Shown here: piece after piece, positions 28,307 through 37,015 of the stretch | Layout of the letters: every line of letters begins with the position of its first letter | Position numbering within the stretch: the first letter of the stretch is position 1 | Assembly: GCF_014863605.1 (NCBI RefSeq) | Contig: NZ_CP062252.1 | Span: forward strand, 2,675,001 to 2,739,000 | DNA length: 64,000 nucleotides | Source: Pseudomonas allokribbensis | GTDB lineage: Bacteria > Pseudomonadota > Gammaproteobacteria > Pseudomonadales > Pseudomonadaceae | Direction of reading: 5' to 3' | The notes under the pieces: generated by a model | The model's input: the letters and a program-made list of their open reading frames with translations, nothing else | What the model was told of the DNA's origin: nothing | Databases searched by the model: none | Program-made: the position numbers and the translations under genes

Positions 28307-29175
28307 GTCGTCCGATCCGCTACAGCTTTGGTGCCGATGAGCATCTGTTTGCCGAAGTCAGTGAAAGCATGTCCCTCGAGGCGTTTTTCAAGGGCATGGC
28401 GGTCACCCGCGCCGTGGAGCGGTTGAAACTCGATGGCGTACTCGATGTGTGTCTGGCCAACGCATCCTTCCAGATCCGCTTCGATCCGGATCGAATTGCA
28501 CCGCAGGCCTTGCTCGATGCGGTGCAGGGCGCCGAGGCAGAAGCCGTTGCCGAGCGCACTTTGCAGACCCGGATCATTGAGATTCCGGTGCTGTACAACG
28601 ATCCCTGGACCCACGAAACGCTGATGCGTTTTCGCGACCGGCACCAGGACCCGAGCGCCACGGATCTGGAATACGCCGCGCGCATCAATGGTCTGGCGGA
28701 TGTCGATGCGTTCATTGCTGCACATAGCGGGGCGCCATGGTTTGTCTCGATGGTGGGGTTCGTCGCCGGTTTGCCCTTCATGTTCCAGATGGTCGAACGC
28801 GAACGTCAGTTGCAGGTGCCCAAGTATCTGCGTCCACGTACCGACACGCCGAAACTGACACTGGGTCACGGTGGTTGCTTCGGTTGTATCTACTCGGTGC
28901 GTGGTGCCGGGGGCTATCAGATGTTCGGTGTCACACCGGCCCCCATCTACGACCCGCAGCAGTCGCTGGCGTACCTGAAGGACCACATGGTGTTTTTCCG
29001 CCCGGGTGACATTGTGCAGTTCAAGCCGATGGATCGCGCAGCGTATGACCAGGCCGTTGCGGACGTGGAGGCCGGGCTTTTCGATTTACGGATTCGGCCG
29101 GTGGAGTTTTCACTGGATGCGTTTCTCGCCGACCCGGTCGGTTATCCCGTGTCGCTGCAGGAGGTGTTGGCATGA
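28303..29175 (+). CDS. pxpB: PxpB-type subunit (KipI family)
   Basis: 290 residues with the KipI/allophanate hydrolase subunit 1 pattern, including IPVLYNDPWTHETL, GFVAGLPFMF and the C-terminal YDPQQSLAYLKD segment. An atypically long N-terminal part (about 80 residues) fits the KipI ferredoxin-like region. It pairs with KipA/PxpC as one half of a cyclophilin-like heterodimer. Its start overlaps the carboxylase stop and its stop overlaps the pxpC start, both ATGA. Confidence 0.87.
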   Translation: MSRPIRYSFGADEHLFAEVSESMSLEAFFKGMAVTRAVERLKLDGVLDVCLANASFQIRFDPDRIAPQALLDAVQGAEAEAVAERTLQTRIIEIPVLYNDPWTHETLMRFRDRHQDPSATDLEYAARINGLADVDAFIAAHSGAPWFVSMVGFVAGLPFMFQMVERERQLQVPKYLRPRTDTPKLTLGHGGCFGCIYSVRGAGGYQMFGVTPAPIYDPQQSLAYLKDHMVFFRPGDIVQFKPMDRAAYDQAVADVEAGLFDLRIRPVEFSLDAFLADPVGYPVSLQEVLA

Positions 29176-30146
29176 TCAAGGTACTCAAACCCGGTCTCGC
29201 CACGTCGGTTCAGGATCTGGGCCGCGAAGGTTACTACCACCTCGGCATCCCGCCCTCCGGCGCGCTCGATCAATATGCGCTGAGTGCGGCCAATCATCTG
29301 GTCGGCAACGCGGCGGATTGCGCCGCGCTGGAATGTACGTTGCTGGGCCCTGAGCTGGCGTTTCAGCAAGACGCACTGGTTGCGGTGTGCGGCGCGCACA
29401 TGGCGCCTCGACTCGATGGTGTGGAAATGCATCACGCCACCGCGTTCGCGGTGAAGGCCGGCCAGGTTCTGCGTTTCGATTTTCCCAAGGCGGGTGCCCG
29501 GGCTTATCTGGCGGTGGCAGGCGGAATCGACGTGCCGCTGGTGTTGGGCAGTCGATCGACTTATGCGCTCGGGGCGTTGGGCGGTTTTGCCGGACGACGC
29601 TTGATCGCCGGAGACGAATTGCCGGTGGGCAAGCCCAGCGGCAAGGGGCGTCCCGGGGCCAGTCTGCCCATGGCGCTGCGCCAGTCACTGGGCGGGGAGA
29701 TCACCCTGCGCGTGGTGCCGGGACTTTATTACGATCGCCTGACCGACACGGCAGCGAAGAGCTTTTTCGCCGAGCCGTGGACAGTCGGATCGGAAGCAGA
29801 CCGCATCGGCTATCGCTTCAAGGGCGGCAGCGCGCTGGACTTCCAGCCGCGAGAACAACCATTTGGTGCAGGCTCCGATCCGTCGAACATCGTTGACAGC
29901 TGCTACCCGATCGGCTCGATTCAGGTACCCGCCGGCCTCGAACCCATCGTGCTGCATCGCGATGCCGTATCGGGGGGTGGTTACGCCATGATCGGCACCG
30001 TCATCAGTGCCGACCTGGATCTGATCGGCCAGATGCAGCCCAACCAGAAGGCTCGCTTTGTAGCGGTCAGCCTCGACGAGGCCCTGGACGCACGGCGCTC
30101 CTACAAGAAAAGACTCAGCTGCCTGAGCAAGCTTTTCCCTTCCTGA
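29172..30146 (+). CDS. pxpC: PxpC-type subunit (KipA family carboxyltransferase)
   Basis: 324 residues opening with the family signature KPGLATSVQDLGREGYYHLGIPPSGALD and later ADRIGYRF and GFEPIV-like segments. KipA proteins are annotated as biotin-dependent carboxyltransferase family, homologous to the C-terminal part of urea amidolyase. With the biotin genes just upstream, a true biotin-dependent reaction is plausible in this operon, in contrast to biotin-free PxpABC of E. coli. Confidence 0.88.
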   Translation: MIKVLKPGLATSVQDLGREGYYHLGIPPSGALDQYALSAANHLVGNAADCAALECTLLGPELAFQQDALVAVCGAHMAPRLDGVEMHHATAFAVKAGQVLRFDFPKAGARAYLAVAGGIDVPLVLGSRSTYALGALGGFAGRRLIAGDELPVGKPSGKGRPGASLPMALRQSLGGEITLRVVPGLYYDRLTDTAAKSFFAEPWTVGSEADRIGYRFKGGSALDFQPREQPFGAGSDPSNIVDSCYPIGSIQVPAGLEPIVLHRDAVSGGGYAMIGTVISADLDLIGQMQPNQKARFVAVSLDEALDARRSYKKRLSCLSKLFPS

Positions 30147-30192
30147 CTCTGCCCGCCGCACCGCGCGGGCCCTGCCACACGCCAGGCCAACG

Positions 30193-30208
30193 CCGCACTT
30201 CGGTGCGG
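30193..30208 (+). other. UUCG-tetraloop hairpin between pxpC and permease
   Basis: CCGCAC-TTCG-GTGCGG forms a 6-bp stem with a very stable UUCG loop, 50 bases before the permease start. A second GC stem (GCCCGC/GCGGGC, 30151-30170) precedes it. They may stabilise the upstream mRNA or set relative expression of the permease. Confidence 0.4.
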
Positions 30209-30257
30209 TGAAGGCTGCCCGCGCTTCAACCTTTGACTGGTTCTGGAGTACACGCAT

Positions 30258-31580
30258 ATGGCTGCTTTATCGCAATCGAGTCAAACCGGGCAAGATCCGG
30301 CCCATCATTCCGTTTCCACCGAGGCCCGCATGGGCCGACTGTCTCTGACCATGGCCTGGTGGGCCGTGTGCAGCGCCATGTTCTACATCGTGGTCGGCGC
30401 TTCGCTGGCCTTGTCTTTCGGCGCACGCAATGCGCTGATCGGGATGGTGCTGTCGGTGATCAGTTATGGGCTGGTCAACAGCGTTCTCAGTCGTTTCGCC
30501 ATGCGCAGCGGATGGTCGGTCGCGTTGTTTTCAAGCGTGTTGTTCGGTCGGACCGGGGCCTGCCTGGCCACGCTGATTTTCTTTTCGACGGCGATTTACT
30601 ACGCCGTGTTCGAAGGATCGGTGATCGCCGTGGCGCTCAATCACCTGTACCCGGAGCTGGTCTATCCACTGGCTGCCCTGCTGGTGGTGCTGTACAGCGT
30701 GCCGATGATTCTGGGTAGCGTGCAGCACTGGCTGGACAAGCTCAACGGCGTGTTGTTGCCGGTGTACCTGGGCGGTTTGCTGGTGGCGGTCGGGCTGTCG
30801 ATCAGCCGTTATGGTTACCAGCCGCAATGGCTCGATTTCGGCCCGGCAACCCCCGCGACCTTCGGCTGGTGGGATTGCTTTGTGGCCTACATGGGCGTCT
30901 GGATCCTGATGCTGTTCACCTTCGACTACGCCCGTTTCGGCAAGCCGCAGGACGCTCGGTATCACGGTCGCTGGAACTTCGGCATGCCGTTCTATGCCGT
31001 GACTTTTCTGCTCAACGGCGCGGCAGGCATCTATCTGGTCAGCAGTATTCCCCATGAAGGCGCGCTGAACGAAGTCTCTGTGGTGATGGCAATTCTGCAG
31101 TTGATGGGGCTGTGGGGCCTGCTGTTCGTCTGGGCCACACAAACCCGGATCAACACCGCCAATTACTACCTGGCGACCCTCAATATGCAGGCATTCTTCG
31201 GCCGCTTCGGCATACGCGGTTCGTACCTGCTGTGGGCATTGGTGGTCGGGGTGATCGTGTACGGCTTGATGCTCGCCGACGTGTTTTCCTACCTGCTCAA
31301 GGCATTGGCGTATCAGGGCATTTTTGTGGTCGCCTGGGTCGGTGTGGCATTGGCGCAGATTGTCTATGGCAGCAATGACGAAGGCGCACTCCAACGCAGC
31401 CCGGCGTTCAACCCGGTCGGCCTGATGGCGTGGTTCGCCGCCACGGCGCTGGGGTTGTTGCTGATGTGGGTGGGCGGTGTTCCCGGCAGTTTTTCTGCGC
31501 CGGCGACGGTGGTGCTCGCGTTCAGCTTGCAGGCGGGGCTGGCTTATCGGCGACGGTGGGTAGGGCAGAGGGCAGTTTAA
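30258..31580 (+). CDS. Purine-cytosine permease-like NCS1 transporter
   Basis: 440 residues with about twelve hydrophobic segments and the N-terminal layout of the nucleobase:cation symporter 1 family (MGRLSLTMAWWAVCSAMFYIVVG, then a Gly-rich helix). NCS1 proteins import nucleobases, hydantoins or related ring amides with Na+ or H+. As last gene of the operon it probably imports the substrate of the biotin/Pxp enzymes, so a cyclic amide or lactam fits. GGAG lies 10 bases before the ATG. Confidence 0.85.
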   Translation: MAALSQSSQTGQDPAHHSVSTEARMGRLSLTMAWWAVCSAMFYIVVGASLALSFGARNALIGMVLSVISYGLVNSVLSRFAMRSGWSVALFSSVLFGRTGACLATLIFFSTAIYYAVFEGSVIAVALNHLYPELVYPLAALLVVLYSVPMILGSVQHWLDKLNGVLLPVYLGGLLVAVGLSISRYGYQPQWLDFGPATPATFGWWDCFVAYMGVWILMLFTFDYARFGKPQDARYHGRWNFGMPFYAVTFLLNGAAGIYLVSSIPHEGALNEVSVVMAILQLMGLWGLLFVWATQTRINTANYYLATLNMQAFFGRFGIRGSYLLWALVVGVIVYGLMLADVFSYLLKALAYQGIFVVAWVGVALAQIVYGSNDEGALQRSPAFNPVGLMAWFAATALGLLLMWVGGVPGSFSAPATVVLAFSLQAGLAYRRRWVGQRAV

Positions 31581-31592
31581 GAGGATCGGTGT

Positions 31593-31614
31593 TGGCCCGC
31601 TCGACTGCGGGCCA
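31593..31614 (+). terminator. GC-rich hairpin after permease gene
   Basis: TGGCCCGC (31593-31600) pairs perfectly with GCGGGCCA (31607-31614) around TCGACT, 13 bases after the stop. There is no T tract, so it may act as a Rho-assisted terminator, a 3' stabiliser or a degenerate REP unit. Confidence 0.45.
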
Positions 31615-31696
31615 GCGTCGCGAGTCCATACTTATGTGATTCTGATATCAGTGCTATCCAATTAGTGCCGTTTATCAATCAATCGTCGAAGGGTAG

Positions 31697-31736
31697 TTTG
31701 CCTCTCCATACCGTATTGATGGAAAGGAGAGGCAAA
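31697..31736 (+). promoter_or_regulatory. Perfect inverted repeat covering the RBS of the hydrolase gene
   Basis: TTTGCCTCTCC (31697-31707) is the exact reverse complement of GGAGAGGCAAA (31726-31736), with an 18-base loop. The right arm contains the Shine-Dalgarno GGAG and ends on the A of the start codon. In RNA this would hide the ribosome binding site; in DNA it could be an operator. Confidence 0.65.
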
Positions 31737-32791
31737 TGATGCGAACCACGATGAAGGCCGGCGTGCTGGCCGCGATGATCGGGATGTCCGGTGCTGAAGT
31801 AGAGGCGGCGGATTACCGGCAGAACCCGTTCACCTTGACTTACGGTGGCGCGATCACCCGCAACGAGCCGGGCAAGGTCAACATTCATCCGGTGACCTAC
31901 ACGCTCAATGGCCTGGCCATTTCCGCCAACGTCTACACCCCCGCGAACTACGACCCGGCCCGGCACTATCCCGCCGTTGTTGTCGCGCACCCCAATGGCG
32001 GGGTGAAAGAGCAGGTTGCCGGTCTTTATGCTCAGCGCTTGGCCGATCAGGGCTACATCACGATCACGGCGGACGCGGCCTATCAGGGTGCGAGCGGGGG
32101 AGAACCACGCAACATCGACAAGCCGGCCAACCGCGTCGAAGACATTCATGGCATGGCCGACTTCATCGCCAGCTACCCCGGCGTCGACAGTGCTCATCTG
32201 GGTTTGCTCGGCATCTGCGGCGGTGGCGGTTACTCGTTGAAGGCTGCGCAGACCGACAAACGCTTCCGCTCGATTGCCACGGTGAGCATGTTCAATTCCG
32301 GGCTGGTGCGCCGCAACGGTTATCAGGACTCGCAACTCGACACCATCCAGCAGCGTTTGCAGCAAGCCTCGGCTGCCCGCGCCCAGGAAGCCGCCGGCGG
32401 GGAAATCCAATACATCGGCGATGCCAAACTGACCGACGAGCAGATCGCCAAATTGCCGTTCGACCTGTACCGCCAGGGTTTCGAGTATTACGGCAAGACC
32501 CACGCGCATCCCAACTCGACTTTCCGTTACACCCTCAGCAGCCTCCTGGACCTGATGAGTTTCGATGCGACGGATCAGATCGAACTGATCGACAAACCGT
32601 TGCTGATGATCGCCGGCAGCAAGGCCGACAGCCTGTATATGTCGGAACAGGCCTTCGCCAAGGCCACCGGGACTCACGATAAAACCCTGTTCAAGATCGA
32701 GGGTGCCACGCACATCGAAACCTATTGGGTGCCGGCCTACGTCGATGTCGCCATGGAACAGCTGACGGCGTTCTACGCCCGAACCCTCTGA
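31736..32791 (+). CDS. Exported alpha/beta hydrolase with Cys nucleophile (DLH-like)
   Basis: 351 residues. An N-terminal hydrophobic stretch ending around GMSGAEVEAA suggests Sec export. The nucleophile elbow reads G-I-C161-G-G, with Cys where most alpha/beta hydrolases have Ser, as in dienelactone hydrolases. An Asp follows in GSKADSL and a His in EGATHIETYW. AHPNGGV near 84 would form the oxyanion side. The substrate is unknown. The next gene, 17 bp downstream, encodes a cupin-CMD protein, so the two probably form a small oxidation or detoxification operon. Confidence 0.85.
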   Translation: MMRTTMKAGVLAAMIGMSGAEVEAADYRQNPFTLTYGGAITRNEPGKVNIHPVTYTLNGLAISANVYTPANYDPARHYPAVVVAHPNGGVKEQVAGLYAQRLADQGYITITADAAYQGASGGEPRNIDKPANRVEDIHGMADFIASYPGVDSAHLGLLGICGGGGYSLKAAQTDKRFRSIATVSMFNSGLVRRNGYQDSQLDTIQQRLQQASAARAQEAAGGEIQYIGDAKLTDEQIAKLPFDLYRQGFEYYGKTHAHPNSTFRYTLSSLLDLMSFDATDQIELIDKPLLMIAGSKADSLYMSEQAFAKATGTHDKTLFKIEGATHIETYWVPAYVDVAMEQLTAFYARTL

Positions 32792-32808
32792 TTCGAAGGA
32801 AGCCATCC

Positions 32809-33960
32809 ATGAACAAAACCTTGTTGGGCCTCGCCATGTGCGCGGCCACACCTTTTGCCAGCGCTGCTGAAGTCGCGGGCGGCGGCAGTGAGCCGTTGAG
32901 CGCGCAGCAGATCCGTCGTGCGGGTTCTCAGGCTTCATTCGTGGGGCCTGAAGATTATTTCTCCGGTCGGGTGCGCGTCGATCCGTTGTTCAATGAAACG
33001 GGCGAAATCAATGCGTCCGGCGCTTACGTGACGTTCGAGTCGGGCGCGCGTTCGGCCTGGCACACCCATCCTGCCGGACAGCGGCTGGTGGTGATTTCCG
33101 GTGTCGGGCAGACCCAGGAGTGGGGCAAGCCTGTGCAGGACATTCATCCGGGCGATGTGATCGTCTGCCCGCCGGGCGTCAAGCATTGGCATGGCGCCGC
33201 GCCCAACAGCACCATGACCCATCTGGCGGTGACCGGCTCCGTGAACGGCAAGAATGTGGAGTGGCTGGAGAAAGTCGCCGAAGACCGGCCGGCGCCGCCG
33301 GCAGCACCGACAGAAGTCGCGGTCTCCGAAGTGCTCTCCGCGAGGCAGCAGGCGATTGTGCCGATTGGCGCGGCCATGGCCAGCAGCAACATGCCGCGTC
33401 TCAACGCCGCTTTGAACGAAGGGCTGGATGCCGGGCTGACCGTCAGCGAAGCCAGGGAAATTCTGGTGCAGTTGTATGCCTACGCCGGTTTTCCACGCAG
33501 CCTCAATGCGCTGGGCGAATTGATGAAAGTGGTCGAGGCGCGCAAGCATCGCGGCCTCCACGATGAGCCTGGGCGCGAACCCGGTCACGCCGTGGCGACA
33601 GGCGACGCCTTGCTGGCCGTGGGCAAGGCCAATCAGACCCGTATCGCCGGGGCGCCGGTTCAGGGGCCGTTGTTCGACTTCGCGCCGGTCATCAACCAGT
33701 TCCTGCAGACGCACCTGTTCGGCGACATCTTCGAACGCGACAACCTGGACTGGCAAAGTCGCGAACTGGCCACGGTTTCAGCCCTGGCGGCTACGCCCGG
33801 CGCCGAATCGCAGCTGCGCTCGCATATCGCGGCCAGCCTGCGGGTGGGCTTGAGCAGCGCGCAATTGCGTCAGTTGACGCAGGTGCTGACCCAACACGGA
33901 GAAGTCGAAGCGGCGGCGCGCGCCAGCGAAGCACTGGAAAAACACCTGGCCCAACCCTGA
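32809..33960 (+). CDS. Exported cupin / carboxymuconolactone decarboxylase fusion
   Basis: 383 residues from ATG 32809; an upstream in-frame start lies inside the hydrolase gene. A signal peptide (MNKTLLGLAMCAATPFASAA) is followed by a cupin (WHTHPAGQ...GDVIVCPPGVKHWHG, with four likely metal-binding His/Glu/Gln), then two CMD-like helical regions (about 165-260 and 285-380). CMD domains often carry a CxxC redox motif; I do not see one here, so a lactone decarboxylase-like or purely structural role is more likely than peroxidase activity. Fusions of this kind are common in Pseudomonas, but their substrate is unknown. Confidence 0.85.
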   Translation: MNKTLLGLAMCAATPFASAAEVAGGGSEPLSAQQIRRAGSQASFVGPEDYFSGRVRVDPLFNETGEINASGAYVTFESGARSAWHTHPAGQRLVVISGVGQTQEWGKPVQDIHPGDVIVCPPGVKHWHGAAPNSTMTHLAVTGSVNGKNVEWLEKVAEDRPAPPAAPTEVAVSEVLSARQQAIVPIGAAMASSNMPRLNAALNEGLDAGLTVSEAREILVQLYAYAGFPRSLNALGELMKVVEARKHRGLHDEPGREPGHAVATGDALLAVGKANQTRIAGAPVQGPLFDFAPVINQFLQTHLFGDIFERDNLDWQSRELATVSALAATPGAESQLRSHIAASLRVGLSSAQLRQLTQVLTQHGEVEAAARASEALEKHLAQP

Positions 33961-33966
33961 GCAGCA

Positions 33967-34860
33967 TCAGCTTCCGTAGCGCAACGCATCACGCAGCAGG
34001 GTGAAGGCGGGTGAGCTCTGGCGTCGGCTGGGGTAGTAGAGGTGATAGCCGGAAAACGGTTCGCACCAGTCGGCGAGTACCCGAATCAGCCGGCCCTGCG
34101 CGACGTGCTCCTGCACCAGGTCTTCCGGCATGTAGGCCAGCCCCAGCCCCTGGAGCGCGGATTGCAGGCGCATGGCAATGTTGTTGAACACCAGTTGCCC
34201 CTCGACTCGCACATTCAGGGCTTGCCCGTCCTTCTCGAACTCCCAGAGCAGCAGGCTGCCATGGGTCGGCATGCGCAGGGTGATGCAGTTGTGTTCCATG
34301 AGATCGGGTGGAATCAGCGGTTTGCGATGGCGGGCGAAGTACGCCGGGGAGCCGACCACCGCCATGCGCATGTCCGGCCCGATGCGCATCGCGATCATGT
34401 CCTTGGCTACCTGTTCGCCCAGCCGCACACCGGCGTCGAAGCCTTCGGCGACGATGTCGGTCAGGCCGTAGTCGACGATGATCTCGACATTCAGGTCGGG
34501 GTTGTCGGGCAGCAGTTGGGCGAGGGCGGGTTGCAGAATCGTGATTGCGGAGTGCTCGCCAGCAGTGATGCGCAACTTGCCGGCCGGTTTGTCGCGAAAC
34601 TCGCTGAGCAATGCCAGTTCGTGATCGATTTCTTCGAACCGGGGGGCGATCACTCGCAACAGGTGTTCGCCGGCCTGGGTCGGTGAAACACTGCGCGTGG
34701 TACGCGCGAGCAAACGCACGCCCAGACGCTCCTCCAGTTGACGCATCGCCCGGCTCAAGGCCGGTTGCGACATGCCCAGTTTCGCCGCCGCACGGGTGAA
34801 GCTGCGCTCTTGCGCCACCGCCGAAAAGATTGCGAGCAGGTCGTAGCTTTCAACGGACAT
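33967..34860 (-). CDS. LysR-family regulator next to hydrolase/cupin pair
   Basis: 297 residues with an N-terminal winged HTH (FSAVAQERSFTRAAAKLGMSQPALSRAMRQLE) and a LysR substrate-binding domain, closest in style to the CrgA/DhcR group. It converges on the cupin-CMD gene with 6 bp between stops. An imperfect long inverted repeat lies just upstream of its start. It may control the hydrolase/cupin pair even though they are convergent. Confidence 0.92.
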   Translation of the reverse strand: MSVESYDLLAIFSAVAQERSFTRAAAKLGMSQPALSRAMRQLEERLGVRLLARTTRSVSPTQAGEHLLRVIAPRFEEIDHELALLSEFRDKPAGKLRITAGEHSAITILQPALAQLLPDNPDLNVEIIVDYGLTDIVAEGFDAGVRLGEQVAKDMIAMRIGPDMRMAVVGSPAYFARHRKPLIPPDLMEHNCITLRMPTHGSLLLWEFEKDGQALNVRVEGQLVFNNIAMRLQSALQGLGLAYMPEDLVQEHVAQGRLIRVLADWCEPFSGYHLYYPSRRQSSPAFTLLRDALRYGS

Positions 34861-34871
34861 TGATGCGCCCC

Positions 34872-34910
34872 TGTTATGAACTGCTGGCGATTATGCCATC
34901 AGCCATAACA
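34872..34910. promoter_or_regulatory. Imperfect inverted repeat upstream of LysR gene
   Basis: TGTTATG (34872-34878) and CATAACA (34904-34910) bracket inner arms CTGCTGGC and GCCATCAG, giving about 16 paired positions with one mismatch and one bulge. It lies 12 bases from the LysR start, a usual place for an autoregulatory site. Confidence 0.5.
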
Positions 34911-35075
34911 ATCAGCCGACCTTAAAAGCATGCGGGTTTGTCTGGGGTGGATCGATTTTTTACGCATTCTTTACGGTGGAGGATTTTGTTCGCATCGATA
35001 CTGGCCGCGTTTTTTTGACCGCACCGCAGCCTTGTATGCCTGAAGGCCCCGGTCAGCGTATTGCCCAAGGATGGC

Positions 35076-37001
35076 ATGCCACTTCTTCCCGCCGTTCGAG
35101 AGCCGCGACCCTTGAGTAAAAACAACGAAAATTCCCCGTCCAAATCCTCAGGCGCAGCCATGCTGGTGGCCGCTGTCGGTGTGGTTTACGGGGATATCGG
35201 CACCAGCCCCCTCTACACCCTCAAAGAAGTCTTTTCCGGCCACTACGGCGTGCAGCTCAATCACGACGGCGTGCTGGGCATTCTGTCGCTGATTTTCTGG
35301 TCGCTGATCTGGGTGGTCTCGATCAAGTACGTGCTGTTCATCCTGCGGGCCAACAACCAGGGTGAGGGCGGCATCATGGCGTTGACGGCATTGGCCCGTC
35401 GCGCGTCGGCGCCTTACCCGAACATGAGCAAAGTGCTGGTGTTGCTCGGACTGTTTGGTGCGGCGCTGTTCTACGGCGACAGCATGATCACCCCGGCGAT
35501 CTCGGTGCTCTCGGCGGTCGAAGGGCTGGAGCTGGCGTTCGACGGCATCGAGCACTGGGTGGTGCCGCTGTCGGTGGTGGTGCTGGTGGCGCTGTTTCTG
35601 ATCCAGAAACACGGCACGGCGCGGATCGGCATCCTGTTCGGCCCGGTCATGGTGCTGTGGTTCGTGGTGCTGGGCGCGCTCGGGGTCTACGGCATTTTGC
35701 AGCGTCCCGAGGTGTTGCAGGCGCTGAACCCGATCTGGGCGGTGCGCTTCTTTACGGTCCATCCGGGCATGGGCGTGGCGATTCTGGGCGCAGTCGTCCT
35801 GTCGCTGACCGGTGCGGAAGCCTTGTACGCCGACATGGGCCACTTCGGTCGCAAACCGATTGCCCGTGCCTGGTTCATGCTGGTCCTGCCCGGTCTGGTC
35901 CTGAATTACTTTGGTCAGGGCGCCTTGATCCTCGGCAACCCGGAAGCGGTGCGTAACCCGTTCTATCTGCTGGCCCCCGAATGGGCGCTGCTGCCGATGG
36001 TCGCGCTTTCCACGCTGGCGACGATCATTGCTTCGCAAGCGGTGATTTCCGGTGCGTTCTCCCTGACGCGCCAGGCCATCCAGCTGGGCTACGTCCCGCG
36101 CATGTTCATCCAGCACACCTCAAGCCAGGAGCAGGGCCAGATTTACATCGGCACGGTCAACTGGGCCTTGATGGTCGGCGTTGTGCTGCTGGTGATCGGT
36201 TTCGAATCCTCCAGCGCCCTGGCTGCCGCTTATGGCGTGGCGGTGACGGGCACCATGTTGATCACCACCCTCCTGTCCGCCGCCGTCGTCCTGTTGCTGT
36301 GGAAGACGCCGCGCTGGCTGGCGATCCCGATGTTGTTCGGTTTTCTGTTGGTGGATAGCCTGTACTTCGCGGCCAACGCGCCGAAGATCCTGCAGGGCGG
36401 TGCGTTCCCGGTGATCGCCGGTATCGGTCTGTTCTTTCTGATGACCACCTGGAAACGCGGGCGCAAGATCATCGTCGAGCGGCTGGATGAAACCGCGTTG
36501 CCGCTGCCGTTGTTCATCAGCAGCATTCGTGCGCAACCGCCTCATCGCGTACAGGGCACGGCGGTGTTCCTGACGGCGCGGGCCGACGCGGTTCCCCACG
36601 CGCTGCTGCACAACCTGTTGCATAACCAGGTGCTGCACGAGCAGGTGGTGCTGTTGACCGTGGTGTCCGAAGACAGCCCGCGGGTGCCGGTGGATCGTCG
36701 TTTCGAAGTCGAGTCCTATGGCGATGGCTTCTTCCGGGTGAACCTGCATTTCGGCTTTACCGAAGAGCCGGATGTGCCGCTGGCGCTGAGCCTTTGTCAC
36801 TTGGCCGAACTGGATTTCAGCCCGATGCGTACTACGTATTTCCTGAGTCGTGAAACGGTCATCCCGACCAATCGCATCGGCATGGCCAAGTGGCGCGAGT
36901 ACCTGTTCGCGTTCCTGCTCAAGAATGCCAACAGCAACCTGAAGTACTTCAAGTTGCCGTTGAACAGGGTCATCGAGTTGGGGACGCAGGTCGAAATGTA
37001 A
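35076..37001 (+). CDS. kup: Kup low-affinity potassium transporter
   Basis: 641 residues from ATG 35076, with AAGGA four bases upstream; a TTG at 35112 is an alternative closer to other Kup N-termini. The family start [18 protein letters not shown] is complete, followed by about twelve membrane segments and a cytoplasmic C-terminal domain (from about 460). Kup imports K+ with protons across the inner membrane. It is monocistronic: the histidine kinase gene converges on it 14 bp downstream. Confidence 0.96.
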   Translation: MPLLPAVREPRPLSKNNENSPSKSSGAAMLVAAVGVVYGDIGTSPLYTLKEVFSGHYGVQLNHDGVLGILSLIFWSLIWVVSIKYVLFILRANNQGEGGIMALTALARRASAPYPNMSKVLVLLGLFGAALFYGDSMITPAISVLSAVEGLELAFDGIEHWVVPLSVVVLVALFLIQKHGTARIGILFGPVMVLWFVVLGALGVYGILQRPEVLQALNPIWAVRFFTVHPGMGVAILGAVVLSLTGAEALYADMGHFGRKPIARAWFMLVLPGLVLNYFGQGALILGNPEAVRNPFYLLAPEWALLPMVALSTLATIIASQAVISGAFSLTRQAIQLGYVPRMFIQHTSSQEQGQIYIGTVNWALMVGVVLLVIGFESSSALAAAYGVAVTGTMLITTLLSAAVVLLLWKTPRWLAIPMLFGFLLVDSLYFAANAPKILQGGAFPVIAGIGLFFLMTTWKRGRKIIVERLDETALPLPLFISSIRAQPPHRVQGTAVFLTARADAVPHALLHNLLHNQVLHEQVVLLTVVSEDSPRVPVDRRFEVESYGDGFFRVNLHFGFTEEPDVPLALSLCHLAELDFSPMRTTYFLSRETVIPTNRIGMAKWREYLFAFLLKNANSNLKYFKLPLNRVIELGTQVEM

Positions 37002-37015
37002 GGACGGGAAACGGC

